Source: JBEKDJ01 sp050014415 (GTDB lineage: Bacteria; Desulfobacterota; BSN033; UBA1163). From it: a stretch of 9,879 bases of DNA. The position numbers and the translations under genes are program-made. The notes beneath the pieces are model-generated. The model was given only the letters and a program-made list of their open reading frames with translations. It searched no databases and had not been told where the DNA came from. Location: contig JBEKDJ010000164.1 in NCBI GenBank assembly GCA_050014415.1, forward strand, positions 1-9,879. Direction: 5' to 3'. Positions within the stretch are counted from its first letter, which is position 1. Each line of letters begins with the position of its first letter. This document shows, piece after piece, positions 7,682-9,879 of this stretch.

Positions 7682-7911
7682 GCATTCTGGGTTTCCCCCA
7701 ACCTGCCTCTTAGCAGACCTGATGACCCAGTTGCGCAGCGGCCACAGAATCACAGGCGACACTCCCATGCCCTTGTCCGCTCTAGCGCCGCATTAGAACA
7801 AATCCTGCACATCCAATGAGTTCTACGTATACTTACCATTCCCTCTTTTCCGAAACATGCTCCGGATACGTCCATTTTTGCTCACCCATGAGGCTGTCAT
7901 GAGATTCCTTC
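7682..7911. other. Non-coding gap with a degenerate attC-like structure
   Basis: I see no supportable gene here. On the plus strand GCGCAGCGG (7733-7741) can pair with CCGCT (7777-7781) and GCGC (7785-7788) with CTA left out of the helix, followed by ATTAGAA (7792-7798), which resembles the integron core GTTRRRY with two mismatches. No good opposite core is visible, so this is at best a decayed site. The rest shows only short frames with stops. Confidence 0.25.
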
Positions 7912-7925
7912 CTAAAACTCATGAC
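7896..7925. repeat. Inverted repeat over the stop of the hydrolase gene
   Basis: GTCATGAG (7896-7903) and CTCATGAC (7918-7925) are perfect 8-bp complements, with the TAG stop (7912-7914) of the minus-strand hydrolase gene in the loop. No T-tract follows on the minus strand, so it may be an mRNA 3' stabilising hairpin or a weak terminator rather than a classical one. Confidence 0.35.
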
Positions 7926-8580
7926 CTGTCATAAGATGAATACCATCCTGTTTATATTTTTTCATGAGGGCATCCCATTTTCTTTCGGCTTGTAAAAGGA
8001 TGCCGTCTGTGATGATGGTCACGTTGTAACCCCGATTTAATGCTCCCTTTGCCGTATGATAGACACAGAATTCGGCATCCAAGCCAACGAGATACAGTTC
8101 ATTCACCTGTTGTTCAACCAAGAATGCTTCAAGTTTCGGATTGGAAAAGGCATCTCCTTTCGGCTTTGAAAAAATGTGGTGAGACACGATGGAGATTCGT
8201 TCATCAATCTCGGTTCCAGGGTTTCCTTTGATGGCTGTCCCCCCGGAAAACACCCTGGAGAACGTCTTGCCAAGAAACCCGTCAAATTCTTGTTGAATAT
8301 AGACAACGATGATCTGCTTCCTGGAGGCCTCCTCGATGATTTTATTCACTGTGGCAATCGATTTCTCGGAGTCTTTGTAGGGAAACGGAGGGTGTGCCGT
8401 TTTTCCGGTATAGTCCTCCTGGATATCTATCACGAATAATGCCTTCTGTGGATTTCCATATTTTTCAATCTTTTTGCCATGTGTTGGCATTGCCATAAGC
8501 ATGATTCCACCGATCACCAAGGCCACGACACAAAGGATAAGCCCTCCGATCCCAATCGATACCTTCTTGATGCGACTCAT
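7912..8580 (-). CDS. Membrane-anchored isochorismatase-fold cysteine hydrolase
   Basis: A 222-residue protein of the isochorismatase-like cysteine hydrolase superfamily, which also contains nicotinamidases and N-carbamoyl hydrolases; the substrate cannot be read from sequence. The catalytic triad is visible: D52 in LFVIDIQEDY, K139 in SKPKGDAF (the K-P-x-x-x-A-F pattern) and C172 in GLDAEFCVYHTA, with the usual GALNRGY after it. Residues 7-31 form one hydrophobic segment after a basic start (SRIKK), with no clear signal peptidase site. I infer a signal anchor that probably puts the enzyme domain outside the cytoplasm, although charges flank both sides. Most family members are soluble and cytosolic. 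The ATG at 8578-8580 is preferred over a GTG 15 codons upstream because a strong ribosome site sits 8 nt before it. It follows the SDR gene on the same strand after about 187 bp, so co-transcription is possible but unproven. Confidence 0.88.
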   Translation of the reverse strand: MSRIKKVSIGIGGLILCVVALVIGGIMLMAMPTHGKKIEKYGNPQKALFVIDIQEDYTGKTAHPPFPYKDSEKSIATVNKIIEEASRKQIIVVYIQQEFDGFLGKTFSRVFSGGTAIKGNPGTEIDERISIVSHHIFSKPKGDAFSNPKLEAFLVEQQVNELYLVGLDAEFCVYHTAKGALNRGYNVTIITDGILLQAERKWDALMKKYKQDGIHLMTGHEF

Positions 8581-8587
8581 ATGCTTT

Positions 8588-8595
8588 CCCTCCTC
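8588..8595 (-). promoter_or_regulatory. Ribosome binding site that sets the hydrolase start
   Basis: On the minus strand GAGGAGGG lies about 7-8 nt before the ATG at 8580. The alternative upstream GTG (8623-8625) has no comparable site and would add 15 polar residues before the membrane anchor. This supports the shorter protein. Confidence 0.8.
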
Positions 8596-8767
8596 ATGAA
8601 TGTTCTGGTGCCGACCACCGGACACCCATTAGGTGTTCCCTCTCTCATCCGCCTTTTCATGTAGTAAATGTTCTAATGACTAAAAGGAGCAGCGGCTACG
8701 AGTCTGAAGGAACGCGTCGCACTCCTTACCCCTTGCCACCGTCCACTCAAACGTCTTATTTGAAGCT

Positions 8768-9505
8768 TCATAATCTGTGGTAAATGAAATCTGGCATAAT
8801 TCTCATCGCCCATGCAATGAGTCTCCATCGCTTCGTAATATAGACATGATTCTTTCTCTTTCTTATTGCTTTGTAAATTTGTAGGGCAGCCTTTTGTGGT
8901 GACGCAACCCAGAAAAGCCCCTCTCCCTTTGCCATTTGTGTATCAACCAAACCAGGTTGAATATCAGCGACCACGATCGGTAAGCCGGCCTTTGAAACCT
9001 TATATCTAAGACCCTGCAGGTAATTGGAGACAAATGCCTTTGAGGCATTGTAGGCTGGCGCTCCGCCACCTCGAATGGCTGCGATAGATGATATGCCGAC
9101 CAAATGGCCCGAACCTCGCTGAATGAAATGGTGATAGGCTACGTTCGCCATTGCAGCGAATCCCAAAACGTTCACATCTATCGTTTCCTTTTCTCTATTC
9201 CATGGAAGCTCGGGATCAACAAACCCGGTCCCGGCACTAATCACAATCAATTCAACACCGTCCATCTCGGCAATGAGGCTTTTAAGCTCCTCTATGGCTT
9301 TGGATGCGTCAGCAACATCTAATTGCCGGAGAAATGATCGGGCGGGCAATTCTGACTGTAGTTTTTCAAGAAGGGGGCTCCGTCTCGCGGTAATGCCAAC
9401 CACATAACCGTTTTGCGAAAGAATCTTGGCTAGTTCCTTACCGATTCCTGATGTCGCCCCAATAACAATGGCTTTCTTTGTGTCTTGCGAGTTTCCCATC
9501 TCCAT
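8768..9505 (-). CDS. Short-chain dehydrogenase/reductase (SDR), NAD(P)-dependent
   Basis: A 245-residue classical SDR oxidoreductase that reduces a carbonyl or oxidises an alcohol with a nicotinamide cofactor; substrate unknown. The Rossmann glycine motif is G16-A-T-S-G20-I-G22, and R41-R42 after the second strand suggests NADP(H). D63-V64 contacts adenine. The usual NNAG motif is ISAG (S90-A-G92). The active site is N112, S139, Y152 and K156 (YNASK), with PG after strand 6 (QPGLVDTQM). The C-terminal 20 residues (RWRLIAWAMRIMPDFI onward) are basic and hydrophobic and may lie on the membrane. The ATG at 9503-9505 is taken; a second ATG two codons later is equally possible, since neither has a good ribosome site. 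The 10-bp palindrome TGAAGCTTCA (8761-8770) spans its stop. It lies 106 bp after an unidentified membrane-protein gene and 187 bp before the hydrolase gene. Family is sure. Confidence 0.93.
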   Translation of the reverse strand: MEMGNSQDTKKAIVIGATSGIGKELAKILSQNGYVVGITARRSPLLEKLQSELPARSFLRQLDVADASKAIEELKSLIAEMDGVELIVISAGTGFVDPELPWNREKETIDVNVLGFAAMANVAYHHFIQRGSGHLVGISSIAAIRGGGAPAYNASKAFVSNYLQGLRYKVSKAGLPIVVADIQPGLVDTQMAKGEGLFWVASPQKAALQIYKAIRKRKNHVYITKRWRLIAWAMRIMPDFIYHRL

Positions 9506-9565
9506 ACTTCCATAGAATCTGCAGCAAGGAAGGAATTTTCCCTTTATTGCGCAACAATTTGGATT

Positions 9566-9585
9566 TTGATAGCTTCCACTATCAA
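9566..9585. repeat. Intergenic hairpin between membrane-protein gene and SDR gene
   Basis: TTGATAG (9566-9572) and CTATCAA (9579-9585) are perfect complements around a 6-nt loop. It lies between the stop of the upstream minus-strand gene and the SDR start. On the minus strand it is followed by AAAA rather than T's, so termination is not supported; it may be an RNA processing or stability element, or chance. Confidence 0.35.
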
Positions 9586-9611
9586 CGAAGGTTATTCTTT
9601 ACAAGAAAATG

Positions 9612-9879
9612 TTATTCAAAAGGATTGTAGCCCGGCCTCTTGTACAGCCTGGTCTCCTTATTCAGAATATCCGGTCTGTACACCTTTTCAGCCCAATCGT
9701 CCGGCTCAATTTCCTCAAAAGCCACAGATACGGACTTTTCTTCACAATTTGCGATAGCAACAACGTTATATATAGTTGAGAGGTAGGGGTAGAATCCCAA
9801 CGGTAAAATAGGAAAAATATAATACCAGACTACCCCAAAAAGAAACCTCCTGTTAAGAGATAAGAGTAAGCACGACCAA
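9612..9879 (-). CDS. C-terminal end of an unrecognised membrane protein (partial, runs off the window)
   Basis: The minus-strand frame is open from the right window edge to TAA (9612-9614), giving at least 88 residues. The visible part begins with a hydrophobic patch (SCLLLSL), then NRR, then a long apolar aromatic stretch (FLFGVVWYYIFPILPLGFYP, continuing LSTIYNVVAIA) that is very likely one or two membrane helices. It ends in a charged tail of about 40 residues rich in E, D, K and P, ending GYNPFE. The only early start choice is a TTG at 9800, which would cut the membrane stretch in half and has no ribosome site, so I infer that the true start lies outside the window. An AGGAGG inside the frame (9847-9852) has no start codon behind it. 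I do not recognise the family. It is upstream of the SDR gene on the same strand. Confidence 0.6.
   Translation of the reverse strand, partial: WSCLLLSLNRRFLFGVVWYYIFPILPLGFYPYLSTIYNVVAIANCEEKSVSVAFEEIEPDDWAEKVYRPDILNKETRLYKRPGYNPFE

Noticed and set aside
7682..7768. A 29-codon frame (MGVSPVILWPL onward) as the N-terminal part of the CPBP remnant
   Set aside because: It is in the same frame as the remnant with one stop between, but its residues do not resemble CPBP motifs and it lacks a ribosome site. I leave it unassigned.
8620..8639. Small hairpin GGACACC / GGTGTTCC upstream of the hydrolase gene
   Set aside because: It has short arms with a bulge and no matching regulator, riboswitch or attenuator layout. 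It may be chance.

Overview
The window looks like a chromosomal accessory or housekeeping border region of a Gram-negative bacterium of moderate GC. A secreted bacterial alpha-2-macroglobulin, a near-consensus sigma-54 promoter and strong Shine-Dalgarno sites fit a Desulfobacterota-like (former Deltaproteobacteria) or similar genome. That assignment is inference; no rRNA or other taxonomic marker is present.

Left part (1-1350). A minus-strand gene encodes an HD-domain protein resembling the N-terminal HD module found fused to Hsp90-like ATPases in prokaryotic conflict systems. It stops just where the Hsp90-like ATPase would begin. The last residues and the stop codon are made by a 45-bp palindrome (64-108), so the gene looks truncated. 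Just upstream of its start is a 63-bp hairpin with a perfect integron-type GTTRRRY core on the coding strand, so the gene may sit in a former integron cassette.

Centre (1350-7490). An AT-rich leader carries a sigma-54-type promoter (1661-1676), a distal inverted repeat at enhancer distance and a 23-bp palindrome over the predicted transcription start. It drives one very large gene (1909 codons) for a periplasmic alpha-2-macroglobulin with an intact CMEQ thioester. The usual partner gene pbpC is not in the window.

Right part (7490-9879). All genes are on the minus strand. A decayed C-terminal fragment of a CPBP-type membrane protease lies just past the macroglobulin gene, followed by about 230 bp of non-coding DNA. 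Then come a membrane-anchored isochorismatase-fold cysteine hydrolase, a classical short-chain dehydrogenase/reductase and the C-terminal end of an unrecognised membrane protein that runs off the window. These three may share a transcript, but the gaps (about 187 and 106 bp) leave that open. No shared pathway is evident across the window. The strongest leads are the truncated HD gene with its two flanking palindromes and the sigma-54 control of the macroglobulin.
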